Positions 33,902 through 44,880 are shown, counted from the stretch's first letter. The stretch: DNA of 64,000 bases from Citrobacter amalonaticus (GCF_018323885.1 NZ_AP024585.1:124001-188000), one strand, 5' to 3'. Program-made: numbers and translations. Notes: generated from the letters alone by a model not told the origin.

Positions 33902-34834
33902 TTACGCGTCGCGGTTCAGCCAGGTCATATATTCCGTAACGCCTTCGGCAACGGTCTTGAAGGGCTTATCGTAGCCCGCAGCGCGCAGGTTGGTCAGATC
34001 GGCCTGAGTAAATGCCTGGTAGCGACCTTTCAGTTTTTCCGGGAACGGAATGTACTCAAGTTCATTTTTCTTATGGTATGCCAGCGCGGCATCTGCCACC
34101 GCCTGGAAGGATTCTGCACGACCGGTACCCAGGTTAAAGATGCCGGACACGCCGTTCTCCCAGAACCACAGATTTACATCCGCCACGTCGCCGACGTACA
34201 CGAAGTCACGCTTGAAGTTTTCGCTACCTTCAAACAGCTTCGGCGTTTCGCCGTTGTTGAGTTGCGTATTGAGATGGAAAGCCACGCTTGCCATGCTACC
34301 TTTATGGCCTTCGCGGGGTCCGTAGACGTTGAAGTAACGGAAGCCGACGATCTGTGAATTGGCTTCTGGCAGGATCTGACGCACATACTCGTCAAACAGG
34401 AATTTAGAGTAACCGTAAACGTTCAGCGGTTTCTCATATTCGCGGGATTCGATGAAGTCAGACGTGCGACCGCCATAGGTGGCAGCGGAAGAGGCATACA
34501 GGAACGGAATTTCGCGCTCCAGGCAGTAATGCAGCAGCTCTTTGGAGTACTGATAGTTGTTATCCATCATGTACTTGCCGTCCCACTCGGTGGTGGAAGA
34601 GCAGGCCCCTTCGTGGAAAATGGCTTCGATCTTGCCGAACTCTTCGCCCGCCATAATCTGGATTAAGAAATCTTCTTTATCCATATAGTCGGCAATGTTC
34701 AGATCCACCAGGTTAACAAACTTGGTGCCGTCTTTCAGGTTGTCCACCACCAGGATATCGGTGATACCTTTATCATTCAGGGACTTAACGATGTTGCTGC
34801 CGATAAAGCCCGCGCCGCCGGTAACGATGATCAT
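33902..34834 (-). CDS. hldD: ADP-L-glycero-D-manno-heptose 6-epimerase HldD
   Basis: Last enzyme of the ADP-heptose pathway, providing donor for WaaC, WaaF and WaaQ. 310 residues, short-chain dehydrogenase type with NADP. The Rossmann motif [10 protein letters not shown] is at residues 6-15. The catalytic YGYSK (Tyr and Lys) is near 140, and [21 protein letters not shown] follows near 167 in two adjoining parts. It leads the inner-core operon and is divergent from kbl across a 215-nt gap. Confidence 0.97.
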   Translation of the reverse strand: MIIVTGGAGFIGSNIVKSLNDKGITDILVVDNLKDGTKFVNLVDLNIADYMDKEDFLIQIMAGEEFGKIEAIFHEGACSSTTEWDGKYMMDNNYQYSKELLHYCLEREIPFLYASSAATYGGRTSDFIESREYEKPLNVYGYSKFLFDEYVRQILPEANSQIVGFRYFNVYGPREGHKGSMASVAFHLNTQLNNGETPKLFEGSENFKRDFVYVGDVADVNLWFWENGVSGIFNLGTGRAESFQAVADAALAYHKKNELEYIPFPEKLKGRYQAFTQADLTNLRAAGYDKPFKTVAEGVTEYMTWLNRDA

Positions 34835-35049
34835 AACTGTAACCTATGAATTATGGAGTCAGAGACAATCTCAGACACGAATACCTCTTATCATATCACT
34901 ACATAGCGTTGGCTTCAGCCATTCACCGAATGGTCGTGTGGGTACGCGTGATTTATCCTGCATTTTAAAGAAGTGATAATGCGTCATCTCGTATCAGCGT
35001 CCAGGGTTAGGTAAGATGTGCTGAAATTTGCCCAGTCTGGAGAATCGCA

Positions 35050-36246
35050 ATGCGTGGGGATTTTTACAAACAGTTAACCAACGATCTGCAAACCGCCCGT
35101 GCGGAAGGATTGTTTAAAGAAGAGCGCATTATTACGTCTGCTCAGCAGGCCGATATCACGGTGGCGGATGGTAGCCACGTCATTAACTTCTGTGCCAACA
35201 ACTATCTGGGGCTGGCGAACCATCCAGAGCTGATTGCTGCGGCAAAAGCCGGTATGGATTCTCACGGATTCGGGATGGCGTCGGTGCGCTTTATCTGCGG
35301 CACCCAGGACAGCCATAAACAGCTTGAGCAAAAGCTGGCTGAATTCCTCGGCATGGAAGATGCCATTCTTTACTCCTCCTGCTTTGATGCCAACGGCGGC
35401 CTGTTCGAAACGCTGCTCGGCGCCGAGGATGCGATTATTTCCGATGCCCTGAACCATGCCTCTATCATTGACGGCGTGCGTCTGTGTAAAGCAAAGCGCT
35501 TCCGCTATGCCAACAACGATATGCAGGAACTGGAAGCGCGTCTGCAAGAAGCGCGCGACGCCGGGGCTCGTCATGTGCTGATTGCCACTGACGGTGTGTT
35601 CTCAATGGACGGCGTCATCGCCAACCTGAAGGGCGTGTGCGATCTGGCTGACAAATACAACGCGCTGGTGATGGTCGATGACTCCCACGCGGTAGGGTTT
35701 GTCGGTGAGAACGGTCGTGGTTCCCATGAGTACTGCGACGTGATGGGCCGCGTAGATATCATCACCGGCACGCTGGGTAAAGCGCTTGGCGGCGCGTCTG
35801 GTGGCTATACCGCCGCGCGCAAAGAGGTGGTTGAATGGCTGCGTCAGCGCTCTCGCCCGTATCTGTTCTCTAACTCGCTGGCGCCGGCGATTGTCGCTGC
35901 CTCCATCAAAGTGCTGGAGATGGTTGAGTCTGGTGGTGAACTGCGCGATCGCCTGTGGGCTAACGCGCGTCAGTTCCGTGAGCAAATGTCTGCCGCCGGG
36001 TTTACTCTGGCGGGTGCCGATCACGCGATTATCCCGGTGATGCTGGGTGACGCGGTGATTGCACAAGACTTTGCCCGCGAGCTGCAAAAAGAGGGCATTT
36101 ACGTCACAGGATTCTTCTATCCGGTTGTTCCGAAAGGCCAGGCGCGCATTCGTACTCAGATGTCTGCGGCGCATACCCCGGAACAAATCACCCGCGCGGT
36201 GGAAGCCTTCACCCGCATTGGTAAACAACTGGGCGTTATTGCCTGA
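35050..36246 (+). CDS. kbl: 2-amino-3-ketobutyrate CoA ligase (glycine C-acetyltransferase)
   Basis: PLP enzyme that splits 2-amino-3-ketobutyrate with CoA to glycine and acetyl-CoA, the second step of threonine breakdown. 398 residues. The internal aldimine lysine is in [15 protein letters not shown] near residue 244, and the cofactor-binding [10 protein letters not shown] near 208. [14 protein letters not shown] near the N-terminus is typical of the alpha-oxoamine synthase family. It is followed 9 nt later by tdh, its pathway partner. Confidence 0.97.
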   Translation: MRGDFYKQLTNDLQTARAEGLFKEERIITSAQQADITVADGSHVINFCANNYLGLANHPELIAAAKAGMDSHGFGMASVRFICGTQDSHKQLEQKLAEFLGMEDAILYSSCFDANGGLFETLLGAEDAIISDALNHASIIDGVRLCKAKRFRYANNDMQELEARLQEARDAGARHVLIATDGVFSMDGVIANLKGVCDLADKYNALVMVDDSHAVGFVGENGRGSHEYCDVMGRVDIITGTLGKALGGASGGYTAARKEVVEWLRQRSRPYLFSNSLAPAIVAASIKVLEMVESGGELRDRLWANARQFREQMSAAGFTLAGADHAIIPVMLGDAVIAQDFARELQKEGIYVTGFFYPVVPKGQARIRTQMSAAHTPEQITRAVEAFTRIGKQLGVIA

Positions 36247-36255
36247 GGATGTGAG

Positions 36256-37281
36256 ATGAAAGCGTTATCCAAACTGAAAGCGGAAGAGGGCATCTGGATG
36301 ACCGACGTTCCGGAACCGGAAGTCGGCCACAACGATCTGCTGATTAAAATCCGTAAAACAGCCATCTGCGGCACTGACGTTCACATCTATAACTGGGATG
36401 AATGGTCGCAAAAAACCATCCCGGTTCCTATGGTTGTCGGCCATGAGTACGTTGGCGAAGTGGTCGGTATCGGTCAGGAAGTAAAAGGCTTCAAAATCGG
36501 CGACCGCGTGTCTGGGGAAGGGCACATTACCTGCGGACACTGCCGTAACTGTCGTGGCGGACGCACGCACCTGTGCCGTAATACCACAGGTGTGGGCGTG
36601 AACCGTCCGGGCTGTTTCGCAGAATACCTGGTGATCCCGGCGTTCAACGCGTTCAAAATTCCGGACAATATCTCGGATGACCTGGCCTCCATCTTTGACC
36701 CGTTTGGCAATGCGGTGCATACGGCGTTGTCGTTCGATCTGGTCGGCGAAGACGTGCTGGTGTCGGGGGCTGGCCCTATCGGTATCATGGCGGCGGCGGT
36801 AGCGAAGCACGTGGGCGCACGCAACGTGGTGATCACCGACGTGAACGAATACCGTCTTGAACTGGCGCGTAAGATGGGTATCACCCGCGCAGTCAACGTG
36901 TCGAAAGAGAGCCTGAATGAGGTGATGGACGAACTGGGCATGACTGAAGGGTTTGATGTTGGCCTGGAGATGTCCGGTGCGCCGCCAGCATTCCGCGCGA
37001 TGCTTGACACCATGAATCACGGTGGTCGGATTGCGATGCTGGGCATTCCTCCCTCAGACATGTCTATCGACTGGACGAAGGTGATCTTTAAGGGGCTGTT
37101 CATTAAAGGCATTTACGGCCGCGAGATGTTCGAAACCTGGTACAAGATGGCCGCGCTGATTCAGTCTGGTCTGGATCTGTCACCGATCATCACCCACCGT
37201 TTCTCGATTGATGAGTTCCAGAAAGGTTTTGACGCCATGCGTTCAGGCCAGTCCGGGAAAGTCATTCTCAGCTGGAATTAA
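36256..37281 (+). CDS. tdh: L-threonine 3-dehydrogenase
   Basis: Zinc-dependent medium-chain dehydrogenase oxidising threonine to 2-amino-3-ketobutyrate with NAD+. 341 residues. The catalytic zinc site is CGTDVH near residue 38 with GHEYVGEVV near 63; the structural zinc site has four Cys in [15 protein letters not shown] near 93-107. The NAD-binding Rossmann motif is [12 protein letters not shown] near 172. Co-transcribed with kbl, followed by a perfect hairpin terminator. Confidence 0.97.
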   Translation: MKALSKLKAEEGIWMTDVPEPEVGHNDLLIKIRKTAICGTDVHIYNWDEWSQKTIPVPMVVGHEYVGEVVGIGQEVKGFKIGDRVSGEGHITCGHCRNCRGGRTHLCRNTTGVGVNRPGCFAEYLVIPAFNAFKIPDNISDDLASIFDPFGNAVHTALSFDLVGEDVLVSGAGPIGIMAAAVAKHVGARNVVITDVNEYRLELARKMGITRAVNVSKESLNEVMDELGMTEGFDVGLEMSGAPPAFRAMLDTMNHGGRIAMLGIPPSDMSIDWTKVIFKGLFIKGIYGREMFETWYKMAALIQSGLDLSPIITHRFSIDEFQKGFDAMRSGQSGKVILSWN

Positions 37282-37285
37282 TCAG

Positions 37286-37313
37286 ATAAGGCCGGAAAAT
37301 CCGGCCTTATTTC
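37286..37313 (+). terminator. kbl–tdh terminator
   Basis: A perfect 11-bp stem: ATAAGGCCGGA (37286-37296) with TCCGGCCTTAT (37300-37310), loop of three A, then TT. It begins 4 nt after the tdh stop. The T tail is short, but the stem is very stable. Confidence 0.8.
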
Positions 37314-37348
37314 CTGAGGAATATCTGGAAAGTTGTAAAGAATTGTCA

Positions 37349-37389
37349 TTGTCATAAATAATTCGTAATTGCGTCGTAGTCTTATATTG
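37349..37389 (+). promoter_or_regulatory. Probable Pho box and -10 upstream of waaH
   Basis: TTGTCATAAAT (37349-37359) matches the PhoB half-site CTGTCATAAAT at 10 of 11 positions. The adjoining AATTCGTAATT (37360-37370) is a weak second half. A -10-like TATATT at 37384-37389 is at about the spacing expected for PhoB-activated promoters. E. coli waaH is PhoB-dependent, which supports the reading. Confidence 0.5.
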
Positions 37390-37517
37390 CTGTTTACCTG
37401 ATGCCCCTACGCTGAAGTCCCCTGGAGCCTTTACAAATATTATTATCAGCCTTAATCGTTTCTTAATACAAAGGCTGTAAAAAGGCGGATAACTTCAAAG
37501 GCATTCGGTAATTTATT

Positions 37518-38552
37518 ATGATGAAAAGTACAAACAGACTCAGTGTTATTATCCCGTTATATAATGCGGGTAATGATTTTAAAGCCTGCATGGAATCTCT
37601 CATCGCGCAAACATGGACTGCCCTGGAAATTATTATTGTCAATGACGGGTCAACGGATAATTCTGTTGATATAGCAAAGTATTACGCCGAAAACTATCCT
37701 CATGTACGACTGCTCCACCAGGCGAATGCCGGAGCATCGGTCGCCCGTAACCGCGGGATGGAGGTGGCGAGTGGTAAGTACATCGCATTTGTTGATGCCG
37801 ATGACCTCGTCTATCCGCATATGTACGAAACGCTAATGACAATGGCGCTGGAGGACGATCTGGACGTCGCGCAGTGCAATGCCGACTGGAGCGAGCGGGA
37901 TACCGGCGTGACCTGGCAATCTATTCCGACCGACCGGATCCGTTCAACCGGCGTACTCACCGGTCCTGACTGGCTGCGTATGGCGCTTTCATCCCGCCGC
38001 TGGACCCACGTGGTGTGGATGGGGGTTTATCGTCGGGATGTGATTGAAAAGAATAACATCCGCTTTATTCCCGGATTACATCATCAGGATATTGTGTGGA
38101 CCACGGAATTTATGTTTAACGCGCTGCGTGCGCGTTATACGGAAGAATCCTTGTATAAATATTTCTTACATAATAATTCTGTCAGCCGACTGAAACGTCA
38201 GGGTAATAAAAACCTGAACTATCAGCGACATTACATTAAGATTACCCGCTTATTAGAGAAGCTGAATCGGAATTACGCAGACAGGATTACTATCTATCCT
38301 GAATTTCATCAACAAATAACGTATGAAGCATTGCGTGTTTGTCATTCCGTGCGCAAAGAACCCGATATTTTGACGCGTCAGCGAATGATTGCCGAGATTT
38401 TTACCTCGGGGATGTATAAACGTATGATAATGAACGTGCGCAGCGCCAAGGTCGCCTATCAGGCGTTACTGTGGTCAGTGAGATTGTACCAATGGCGCGA
38501 CAAAACGCGTTCGCACCATCGTACTGCACGTAAAGCGCTTAACCTGGGTTAA
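37518..38552 (+). CDS. waaH: LPS core glucuronosyltransferase WaaH (YibD)
   Basis: GT2 enzyme that in E. coli adds glucuronic acid to HepIII when phosphate is scarce. 344 residues. GT-A features: VIIPLYNAGNDF near residue 10, VNDGSTDNS near 40 and FVDADDLVYPHMY near 91 with the DxD. GLHHQDIVWTTEFMF near 185 is the acceptor/catalytic region. It stands apart from the main waa operon, consistent with separate phosphate control. Its 3' end overlaps convergent yibQ by 14 nt. Confidence 0.92.
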   Translation: MMKSTNRLSVIIPLYNAGNDFKACMESLIAQTWTALEIIIVNDGSTDNSVDIAKYYAENYPHVRLLHQANAGASVARNRGMEVASGKYIAFVDADDLVYPHMYETLMTMALEDDLDVAQCNADWSERDTGVTWQSIPTDRIRSTGVLTGPDWLRMALSSRRWTHVVWMGVYRRDVIEKNNIRFIPGLHHQDIVWTTEFMFNALRARYTEESLYKYFLHNNSVSRLKRQGNKNLNYQRHYIKITRLLEKLNRNYADRITIYPEFHQQITYEALRVCHSVRKEPDILTRQRMIAEIFTSGMYKRMIMNVRSAKVAYQALLWSVRLYQWRDKTRSHHRTARKALNLG

Positions 38553-39498
38553 CGCTGTTATCGCGGGGCGATTTTCCCCAGCCTTGCCACTGATTCTGGA
38601 ACCAGTTCACCAGCGTGCTCTGACTGATGCTTTCGCTTAACACGCTGAAGAATCGACTGGTATAGACCGGTTCTACAGGTTTCTTCGCTTTACACAACGC
38701 CACGCCGCGGAATGGATTTCGCGGGGCGTCGTTGGTTTTCGGCGGTGTCAAATTCGGCGTGGAGGTATCTACCTGCGGCTCATTGAGCAGGCTGCTCGGA
38801 CGGACAAGGGTGATGTCGGCTGGCAGGTTATACACCATTTGCTGTAACACACGTACCGTCGACGGATGAGGGTGGCCTATCGCGATGGCAGAACCGTTGC
38901 GGCGTGCCAGATCAATCGCGCGGGTAAACTGGCGGCGAATGTCCGCGTCGTTTTGCGTGTCGTCGAGAAACACTTTCCGTTTAATCACTTTTACGGCGGT
39001 TCCGGATGCGGCACGCATCGCCTGACTGTTACCGATGGTCATACTGTCGAGAAAATAGAGATCGTAGCGTTCCAGCGCCTGCATCACTTTTTGCATACCA
39101 AACAGGCTGGAAGTCATTGCGCTGCCCATGTGGTTGTTGAGCCCCACCGCGTAAGGCACTTTGCCAACCGCCTCGCGAATGATCCGTTCAATTTCGTCGC
39201 TGCTCATCTCCGGACGTAGGGTGTCTTTCTCCAGCGGCTGTTTACTCAGCGGTGCCATCGGCAGATGGATCAGCACTTCATGACCGCTGTTATGCGCTTT
39301 GGTCGCCATTTCGCGCGCATGAGGCGCATTGGGTAGCACGGCGACGGAGATTTGAGAGGGCATCGCCAGCACCTGATTTTCGTAATGCGGGCGGTAGCCA
39401 AAATCGTCAATGACGATGGCGAGTTTGCCAGCAAAAACAGGGGAGGCGAATGCCAGCAGGCTGGCGAATGAAAGAACAGTGCGACGAAACTGAGGCAA
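38539..39498 (-). CDS. yibQ: Divergent polysaccharide deacetylase family protein YibQ
   Basis: Predicted periplasmic protein of the divergent polysaccharide deacetylase family, 319 residues. A signal peptide is clear: RRTVLSFASLLAFASPVFA, cleaved before GKLAIVIDDFGYR. The NodB-like core shows VIDDFGYR near residue 29, EVLIHLPMAP near 74, NNHMGSAMTS near 121 and AIAIGHPHPSTV near 200. Substrate unknown. It lies 3 nt downstream of envC, so it probably belongs to the gpmI–envC–yibQ transcript and may act on cell-wall glycans; that is inference. Confidence 0.9.
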   Translation of the reverse strand: MPQFRRTVLSFASLLAFASPVFAGKLAIVIDDFGYRPHYENQVLAMPSQISVAVLPNAPHAREMATKAHNSGHEVLIHLPMAPLSKQPLEKDTLRPEMSSDEIERIIREAVGKVPYAVGLNNHMGSAMTSSLFGMQKVMQALERYDLYFLDSMTIGNSQAMRAASGTAVKVIKRKVFLDDTQNDADIRRQFTRAIDLARRNGSAIAIGHPHPSTVRVLQQMVYNLPADITLVRPSSLLNEPQVDTSTPNLTPPKTNDAPRNPFRGVALCKAKKPVEPVYTSRFFSVLSESISQSTLVNWFQNQWQGWGKSPRDNSVNPG

Positions 39499-39501
39499 AA
39501 C

Positions 39502-40785
39502 TTATCTTCCCAACCACGGTTGTGGATTGACGGCCTGACCCTGGCGACGAATTTCGAAATAGAGCGACGGTCGACCCTGACCCCCGCTGCTACCTACCAG
39601 CGCAATCGGCTGGCCGGCGCGAACCTGCGTACCGACACTGACCAGCGCACTCTGGTTGTAGCCATAAAGACTCATGTCGCCCTTGCCGTGTTCAACGACG
39701 ACGACCAGTCCGTATCCCTGCAGCCAGTCCGCCAGAATGACGCGACCATCGGCAATGGCTTTCACTTCAGTGCCTTCAGACGCACCGATAACCATCCCCT
39801 TCCAACGTAGCTCACCTTGCAGTTGTTCGCCATAGCGATGCAGCGTGGGACCGCGAACGGGCCAGAATGCCTGGCCGCGTGGCGAACCCAGACCGCCGGT
39901 GCGCGACATCAGCGATTTCTCACTGTCGGTGGGCTTGTACGTGGTGCCTTTGCGGGTGGCCTCTTTCTGGCGATTACGTACCGCTTCCGCCTCGCGTGCT
40001 TCGCGTTCGGCACGGGCTTTGGCGGCCGCCTCGGCACGGGCAATGCTGTTACGCAAACGGGATTCGTTGGCGCGCAGTTCACTGAGCTGTTGCTGGCCTT
40101 GCTGAATGGAGGATTCCAGCCCGGCGAGGGTTTTCTTACGTTCGTTACGCGCCTGTTCAAGCTTCGCCTGCTGGGCGCGCTGTTCATACAGCAGCGTCTG
40201 TTGCTGACTCTGCTTCTCTTCCAGTTCGGCACGCTGGGCGGCGACCTCTTCGCGAGTCTGCTTCAACTCGTTGATCGTCTCCTGGCGCGCCTGGTTCAGA
40301 TAACCAAAGTAGGCCTGCAAACGCTGACCACGCTGGCTCTCTTCACCGCTGAGGATAAGCTGAATACCCGTGTGTTCACCCTGGCGAAACGCGGCATCCA
40401 GCTGCGCGGCAAGGCTGCGCTCCTGGTTGGCTTTCTGCCGTTCCAGCTTCGCAATAGAAGCATTCATCTCATCGATTTGTTTGTTCAGCTGCGCAAGCGT
40501 GTTTTGCGTTTCACGTAACTGGCGTGCGGCGGCGGAGATGGCCTCTTCCTGCGCCTTCAGTTGCGCAAGCAGGCCAGAACGTTGTTGCTGTTGCTGACGA
40601 ACAGCACGTTCTTTGGCGGCGATATCTGCCTGAATGGATTTAAGCTGATCGCGGTCATCCGCGTGGGCGGAAAAGGCGCACAACAATACGCCAGCGCTCA
40701 CCACGCTGGCGTAAATCAAGGGCCTGACTGAAAACCGTCTTGGTTTCATGGCCCCATTTTCGCTATTTATCGTCTTTCCCCTCAT
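39502..40785 (-). CDS. envC: Murein hydrolase activator EnvC
   Basis: Periplasmic divisome-associated protein that activates amidases AmiA and AmiB for septal peptidoglycan splitting. 427 residues from 40785; a start at MKPRRFSVRP (40749, 415 residues) is also plausible and nearer to the E. coli length. A signal peptide ends at FSAHA. A long coiled coil follows (about residues 45-280, rich in Gln, Glu, Arg), then a C-terminal LytM domain (KGMVIGASEGTEVKAIADGR near 330), which in this family is catalytically degenerate. Ten nucleotides after gpmI. Confidence 0.94.
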   Translation of the reverse strand: MRGKTINSENGAMKPRRFSVRPLIYASVVSAGVLLCAFSAHADDRDQLKSIQADIAAKERAVRQQQQQRSGLLAQLKAQEEAISAAARQLRETQNTLAQLNKQIDEMNASIAKLERQKANQERSLAAQLDAAFRQGEHTGIQLILSGEESQRGQRLQAYFGYLNQARQETINELKQTREEVAAQRAELEEKQSQQQTLLYEQRAQQAKLEQARNERKKTLAGLESSIQQGQQQLSELRANESRLRNSIARAEAAAKARAEREAREAEAVRNRQKEATRKGTTYKPTDSEKSLMSRTGGLGSPRGQAFWPVRGPTLHRYGEQLQGELRWKGMVIGASEGTEVKAIADGRVILADWLQGYGLVVVVEHGKGDMSLYGYNQSALVSVGTQVRAGQPIALVGSSGGQGRPSLYFEIRRQGQAVNPQPWLGR

Positions 40786-40794
40786 GGGGAAGGA

Positions 40795-42339
40795 TTATTC
40801 CACGATGAACAGCGGCTTACCAGTCATCTCTTGCGGGATTTCCATGCCCATTAGCGTCAACATGGTGGGGGCGATATCGGAAAGTTTGCCGCCTTCCACC
40901 GCTTTCACATTTTTGTTGCCGACATAAATCAGCGGAACCGGCAGGTTAGTGTGCGCGGTGTGCGCCTGACCGGTTGCCGGATCGCGCATTTGCTCGGCGT
41001 TGCCGTGGTCAGCGGTGATCAGCAGTTGACCGCCAACGGACTCAACCGCTTTTGCCACCTGCTCAACACAGTGGTCCAGCGCTTCAACCGCTTTAACAGC
41101 CGCTTCCATCACACCGGTATGACCGACCATGTCGCCGTTCGGGTAGTTACAGATGATGGTGTCGTATTTCCCGCTTTCGATAGCGGCTACCAGTTTTTCG
41201 GTCAGCTCTGCGGAGCTCATTTCCGGCTGCAGATCGTAGGTCGCCACTTTCGGTGAGTTGATCAGGATGCGGTCTTCACCGGTGAACGGTTCTTCAACGC
41301 CGCCGTTGAAGAAGAAGGTGACGTGGGCGTATTTTTCGGTTTCAGAGATACGCAGCTGCGTTTTGTCATTCTTCGCCATCCACTCGCCAAACGTGTTCGC
41401 CAGCGAGGCGGGCGGATAGGCAACGGCCGTTTTGATGTCCGCAGCGTATTCGGTCAGCATCACGAAGTTCAGATTAACCACTTTCTTGCGCGCGAAGCCG
41501 TCGAAGTCGGCGTTAACAAAAGCACGGGTGATTTCACGCGCGCGGTCAGCACGGAAGTTCATGAAAATGAGCGCGTCGCCGTCTTCCATCGCGGCATCGG
41601 CCTGGCCTGTGGCGCGGATCACGGTGGCTTTCACGAATTCATCGTTTTCATCGCGGGCATAGGCGGCCTGCAGACCTTCAACGGCGGTATTAGCCTGGAA
41701 TTCACCCTGCGCCAGCGTCATCAGGTCATACGCTTTCTCCACGCGATCCCAACGGTTGTCGCGGTCCATCGCATAGTACCGGCCAATGATAGAGGCGACG
41801 CGACCTTTGCCCAGCGCGGCAAATTTCTCTTCGAATTTGTTCAGTGATGACTCAGCGCTGCGTGGCGGCGTATCGCGGCCATCGAGGAAAGCATGCAGAT
41901 AGATTTTCTCTGCGCCACGCTCAGCGGCCAGTTCAACCATCGCCATGATGTGATCTTCGTGGCTATGGACGCCACCGGCAGAGAGCAGACCCATGATGTG
42001 CACGGCTTTACCGGCGTTTTTCGCCTGGTCAACCGCGGCGGTCAGCGTTGGGTTGGCAAAGAAAGTGCGTTCTTTAATTTCAACGTCCAGACGGGTCAGG
42101 TCCTGATACACGATGCGGCCCGCACCCAGGTTAACGTGACCGACTTCGGAGTTACCCATCTGACGATCGGGCAGGCCCACTTCCAGACCTGAAGCATCGA
42201 TCAGGGTATGCGGGCGTTTTGCCCACAGCGCATCCATTACCGGGGTTTTGGCATTAAAAATGGCGTTATCCTGGCTGTCTTCACGGTAGCCATAGCCATC
42301 CAGAATCACCAGTACCATAGGTTTTTTAGAAACCGACAT
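40795..42339 (-). CDS. gpmI: 2,3-bisphosphoglycerate-independent phosphoglycerate mutase
   Basis: Mn2+-dependent glycolytic enzyme interconverting 3- and 2-phosphoglycerate. 514 residues, normal length. Metal and nucleophile motifs are present: [11 protein letters not shown] near residue 10, the phosphoserine site [15 protein letters not shown] near 63, HSHEDHI near 125, GRDTPPRS near 155 and [10 protein letters not shown] near 443. First gene of a minus-strand set with envC and yibQ, divergent from yibN. Confidence 0.97.
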   Translation of the reverse strand: MSVSKKPMVLVILDGYGYREDSQDNAIFNAKTPVMDALWAKRPHTLIDASGLEVGLPDRQMGNSEVGHVNLGAGRIVYQDLTRLDVEIKERTFFANPTLTAAVDQAKNAGKAVHIMGLLSAGGVHSHEDHIMAMVELAAERGAEKIYLHAFLDGRDTPPRSAESSLNKFEEKFAALGKGRVASIIGRYYAMDRDNRWDRVEKAYDLMTLAQGEFQANTAVEGLQAAYARDENDEFVKATVIRATGQADAAMEDGDALIFMNFRADRAREITRAFVNADFDGFARKKVVNLNFVMLTEYAADIKTAVAYPPASLANTFGEWMAKNDKTQLRISETEKYAHVTFFFNGGVEEPFTGEDRILINSPKVATYDLQPEMSSAELTEKLVAAIESGKYDTIICNYPNGDMVGHTGVMEAAVKAVEALDHCVEQVAKAVESVGGQLLITADHGNAEQMRDPATGQAHTAHTNLPVPLIYVGNKNVKAVEGGKLSDIAPTMLTLMGMEIPQEMTGKPLFIVE

Positions 42340-42586
42340 TGCGAAACCTCACACTCAAGAGACAAAAATAATTGCGTAATTTTACTACAGCTGAATCGAT
42401 AAAATAGCCTCAGAAGATCAAAGAATGGGGCAGGCTGGTTCACGGATGGTACGGATTTGCACTTTTTTTTCCGTAGTGCCCCGCAAAAATGCAATCCATT
42501 GCACGCGCTGGCTGTATTTGCGCCAACGCGCAGGTATACTCCTGTCCTGGTTTTTTTAATCACTGAGTCGGGAGTTGTTACCCCCC

Positions 42587-43018
42587 ATGCAAGAAATTAT
42601 GCAATTTGTTAGCCGCCATCCCATACTGAGTATCGCCTGGATTGCGTTACTGGTGGCGGTTTTGTTCACCACGTTTAAAGGCCTGACGTCGAAAGTTAAG
42701 GTCATCACTCGCGGCGAAGCCACGCGTCGTATCAACAAAGAAGACGCCGTTATCGTGGATTTACGTCAGCGTGACGATTTCCGCAAAGGCCATATCGCGG
42801 GTTCCATTAACCTGCTGCCGAGCGAAATCAAAGCGAACAACGTGGGCGAGCTGGAAAAACACAAAGACAAACCGGTTATCGTGGTCGATGGTTCCGGCAT
42901 GCAGTGCCAGGAAGCGGCAAACGCGCTGATCAAAGCAGGCTTTGAGAACGTGTCTGTGCTGAAAGAAGGCGTTGCGGGCTGGAGCGGTGAGAATCTGCCG
43001 CTGGTTCGTGGGAAATAA
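42587..43018 (+). CDS. yibN: Membrane-anchored rhodanese-like protein YibN
   Basis: Inner-membrane protein of 143 residues with a single N-terminal membrane segment ([18 protein letters not shown]) and a cytoplasmic rhodanese domain. [21 protein letters not shown] near residue 53-73 is the family signature in two adjoining parts. The active-site loop is [12 protein letters not shown], with a Cys. Start ATG 42587 matches E. coli YibN; four upstream codons from a TTG are not used. First gene of the yibN–grxC–secB–gpsA–cysE series. Recent family work links YibN to membrane protein insertion; not visible here. Confidence 0.92.
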   Translation: MQEIMQFVSRHPILSIAWIALLVAVLFTTFKGLTSKVKVITRGEATRRINKEDAVIVDLRQRDDFRKGHIAGSINLLPSEIKANNVGELEKHKDKPVIVVDGSGMQCQEAANALIKAGFENVSVLKEGVAGWSGENLPLVRGK

Positions 43019-43050
43019 TTTTCCCGACGTAAACGAATTTGGAGATAAGT

Positions 43051-43302
43051 ATGGCCAATATCGAGATCTACACTAAAGCAACCTGCCCGTTTTGCCATCG
43101 TGCGAAAGCGCTGCTGAACAGCAAGGGTGTGAGCTTCCAGGAACTGCCGATCGACGGCGATGCCGTGAAGCGTGAAGAGATGATCAAGCGCAGCGGTCGT
43201 ACGACGGTTCCACAGATTTTTATTGATGCACAGCACATTGGCGGCTGTGATGACTTGTATGCGTTGGATGCGCGTGGTGGACTTGATCCCCTGCTGAGCT
43301 AA
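43051..43302 (+). CDS. grxC: Glutaredoxin 3
   Basis: Glutathione-dependent thiol oxidoreductase, 83 residues from ATG 43051 after a GGAGAT site. The active site is CPFC (residues 11-14, [11 protein letters not shown]), whereas E. coli Grx3 has [18 protein letters not shown] with the cis-proline and [11 protein letters not shown] for glutathione binding are intact. It lies between yibN and secB on the same strand. Confidence 0.96.
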   Translation: MANIEIYTKATCPFCHRAKALLNSKGVSFQELPIDGDAVKREEMIKRSGRTTVPQIFIDAQHIGGCDDLYALDARGGLDPLLS

Positions 43303-43364
43303 CGCTGGGCCATGTTATTGGCATCAAGTGCTATTTAAGGACAACACTAAAGGGTTTTCTACAC

Positions 43365-43832
43365 ATGTCAGAACAAAACAACACCGAAATGGCTTTCCAG
43401 ATCCAGCGTATTTACACCAAAGATGTCTCTTTCGAAGCGCCAAATGCGCCGCATGTTTTTCAGAAAGATTGGCAGCCAGAGGTTAAACTTGATCTGGATA
43501 CAGCATCTACTCAACTGGCAGATGACGTATACGAAGTGGTGCTGCGTGTTACCGTAACGGCTTCCCTCGGTGAAGAAACGGCGTTCCTGTGCGAAGTTCA
43601 GCAAGGCGGTATCTTCTCTATCAGCGGAATCGAAGGCACCCAGATGGCGCATTGCCTGGGCGCATACTGCCCGAACATTCTGTTCCCGTATGCCCGCGAA
43701 TGCATCACCAGCCTGGTTTCACGCGGTACGTTCCCGCAACTGAACCTTGCGCCGGTTAACTTTGATGCGCTGTTCATGAACTATTTACAGCAGCAGGCTG
43801 GCGAAGGTACTGAAGAACATCAGGATGCCTGA
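43365..43832 (+). CDS. secB: Protein-export chaperone SecB
   Basis: Tetrameric cytoplasmic chaperone that keeps preproteins unfolded and hands them to SecA. 155 residues. It starts [20 protein letters not shown] and has the conserved [41 protein letters not shown] and [15 protein letters not shown] blocks. The stop codon overlaps the gpsA start by one base, so translation is likely coupled. Confidence 0.98.
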   Translation: MSEQNNTEMAFQIQRIYTKDVSFEAPNAPHVFQKDWQPEVKLDLDTASTQLADDVYEVVLRVTVTASLGEETAFLCEVQQGGIFSISGIEGTQMAHCLGAYCPNILFPYARECITSLVSRGTFPQLNLAPVNFDALFMNYLQQQAGEGTEEHQDA

Positions 43833-44851
43833 TGAACCAAAGTAATGCTTCAATGACTGTGATCGGTGCCGGCTCGTACGGCACCGCTCTTGCCATCACC
43901 CTGGCAAGAAATGGCCACCAGGTTGTCCTGTGGGGCCACGATCCTAAACATATCGCGACCCTTGAGCACGATCGCTGCAATGTCGCGTTCCTCCCGGATG
44001 TGCCTTTCCCCGATACGTTACGCCTCGAAAGCGACTTAGCTACTGCGCTGGCGGCCAGCCGCGATATTCTGGTGGTCGTGCCAAGCCATGTCTTTGGCGA
44101 AGTATTGCGACAGATTAAGCCTCTGCTGCGTCCTGACGCGCGTCTGGTCTGGGCAACCAAAGGGCTGGAAGCAGAGACGGGACGCCTGTTGCAGGATGTT
44201 GCCCGTGAAGCGCTGGGCGATAAAATCCCGCTGGCAGTGATTTCCGGACCGACGTTCGCGAAAGAGCTGGCGGCAGGCATGCCGACGGCCATCTCCCTGG
44301 CCTCCACTGACGACACCTTTGCTGACGACCTACAGCAACTGCTGCATTGCGGTAAGAGTTTCCGTGTCTACAGCAACCCGGATTTCATCGGCGTTCAGTT
44401 GGGCGGCGCGGTGAAGAACGTGATTGCGATCGGCGCAGGAATGTCTGACGGCATTGGTTTTGGCGCTAACGCCCGTACTGCGCTAATTACGCGTGGCTTG
44501 ACAGAGATGTCGCGTCTGGGCGCGGCGCTGGGTGCCGATCCCCAGACCTTTATGGGAATGGCCGGGTTAGGCGATCTGGTGCTGACCTGTACCGACAACC
44601 AGTCGCGCAACCGCCGTTTTGGCATGATGCTCGGTCAGGGCATGGATGTACAAGGCGCGCAGGACAAGATTGGACAGGTGGTTGAAGGCTACCGCAATAC
44701 AAAAGAAGTTCGCGAGTTGGCGCACCGTTTTGGTGTCGAAATGCCAATAACCGAGGAAATTTATCAAGTATTATATTGCGGAAAAAACGCGCGCGAGGCA
44801 GCATTGACGTTATTAGGTCGTGCACGCAAGGATGAGCGAAGCAGCCACTAG
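43832..44851 (+). CDS. gpsA: Glycerol-3-phosphate dehydrogenase [NAD(P)+]
   Basis: Makes sn-glycerol-3-phosphate from dihydroxyacetone phosphate for phospholipid synthesis. 339 residues. The Rossmann motif is [12 protein letters not shown] near residue 12. The catalytic Lys is in [13 protein letters not shown] near 192, and [13 protein letters not shown] near 224 and [10 protein letters not shown] near 256 are conserved. Overlaps secB by one nucleotide. A GC-rich hairpin follows before cysE. Confidence 0.97.
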   Translation: MNQSNASMTVIGAGSYGTALAITLARNGHQVVLWGHDPKHIATLEHDRCNVAFLPDVPFPDTLRLESDLATALAASRDILVVVPSHVFGEVLRQIKPLLRPDARLVWATKGLEAETGRLLQDVAREALGDKIPLAVISGPTFAKELAAGMPTAISLASTDDTFADDLQQLLHCGKSFRVYSNPDFIGVQLGGAVKNVIAIGAGMSDGIGFGANARTALITRGLTEMSRLGAALGADPQTFMGMAGLGDLVLTCTDNQSRNRRFGMMLGQGMDVQGAQDKIGQVVEGYRNTKEVRELAHRFGVEMPITEEIYQVLYCGKNAREAALTLLGRARKDERSSH

Positions 44852-44880
44852 TCTCAAGGATCCGTTTTTAAAAAATGACC

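Noticed and set aside
39817..40518. A 233-codon open frame antisense to envC
   Set aside because: Its Leu/Phe-rich protein mirrors the Gln/Glu/Lys coiled-coil codons of EnvC on the other strand; looks membrane-like only by accident.
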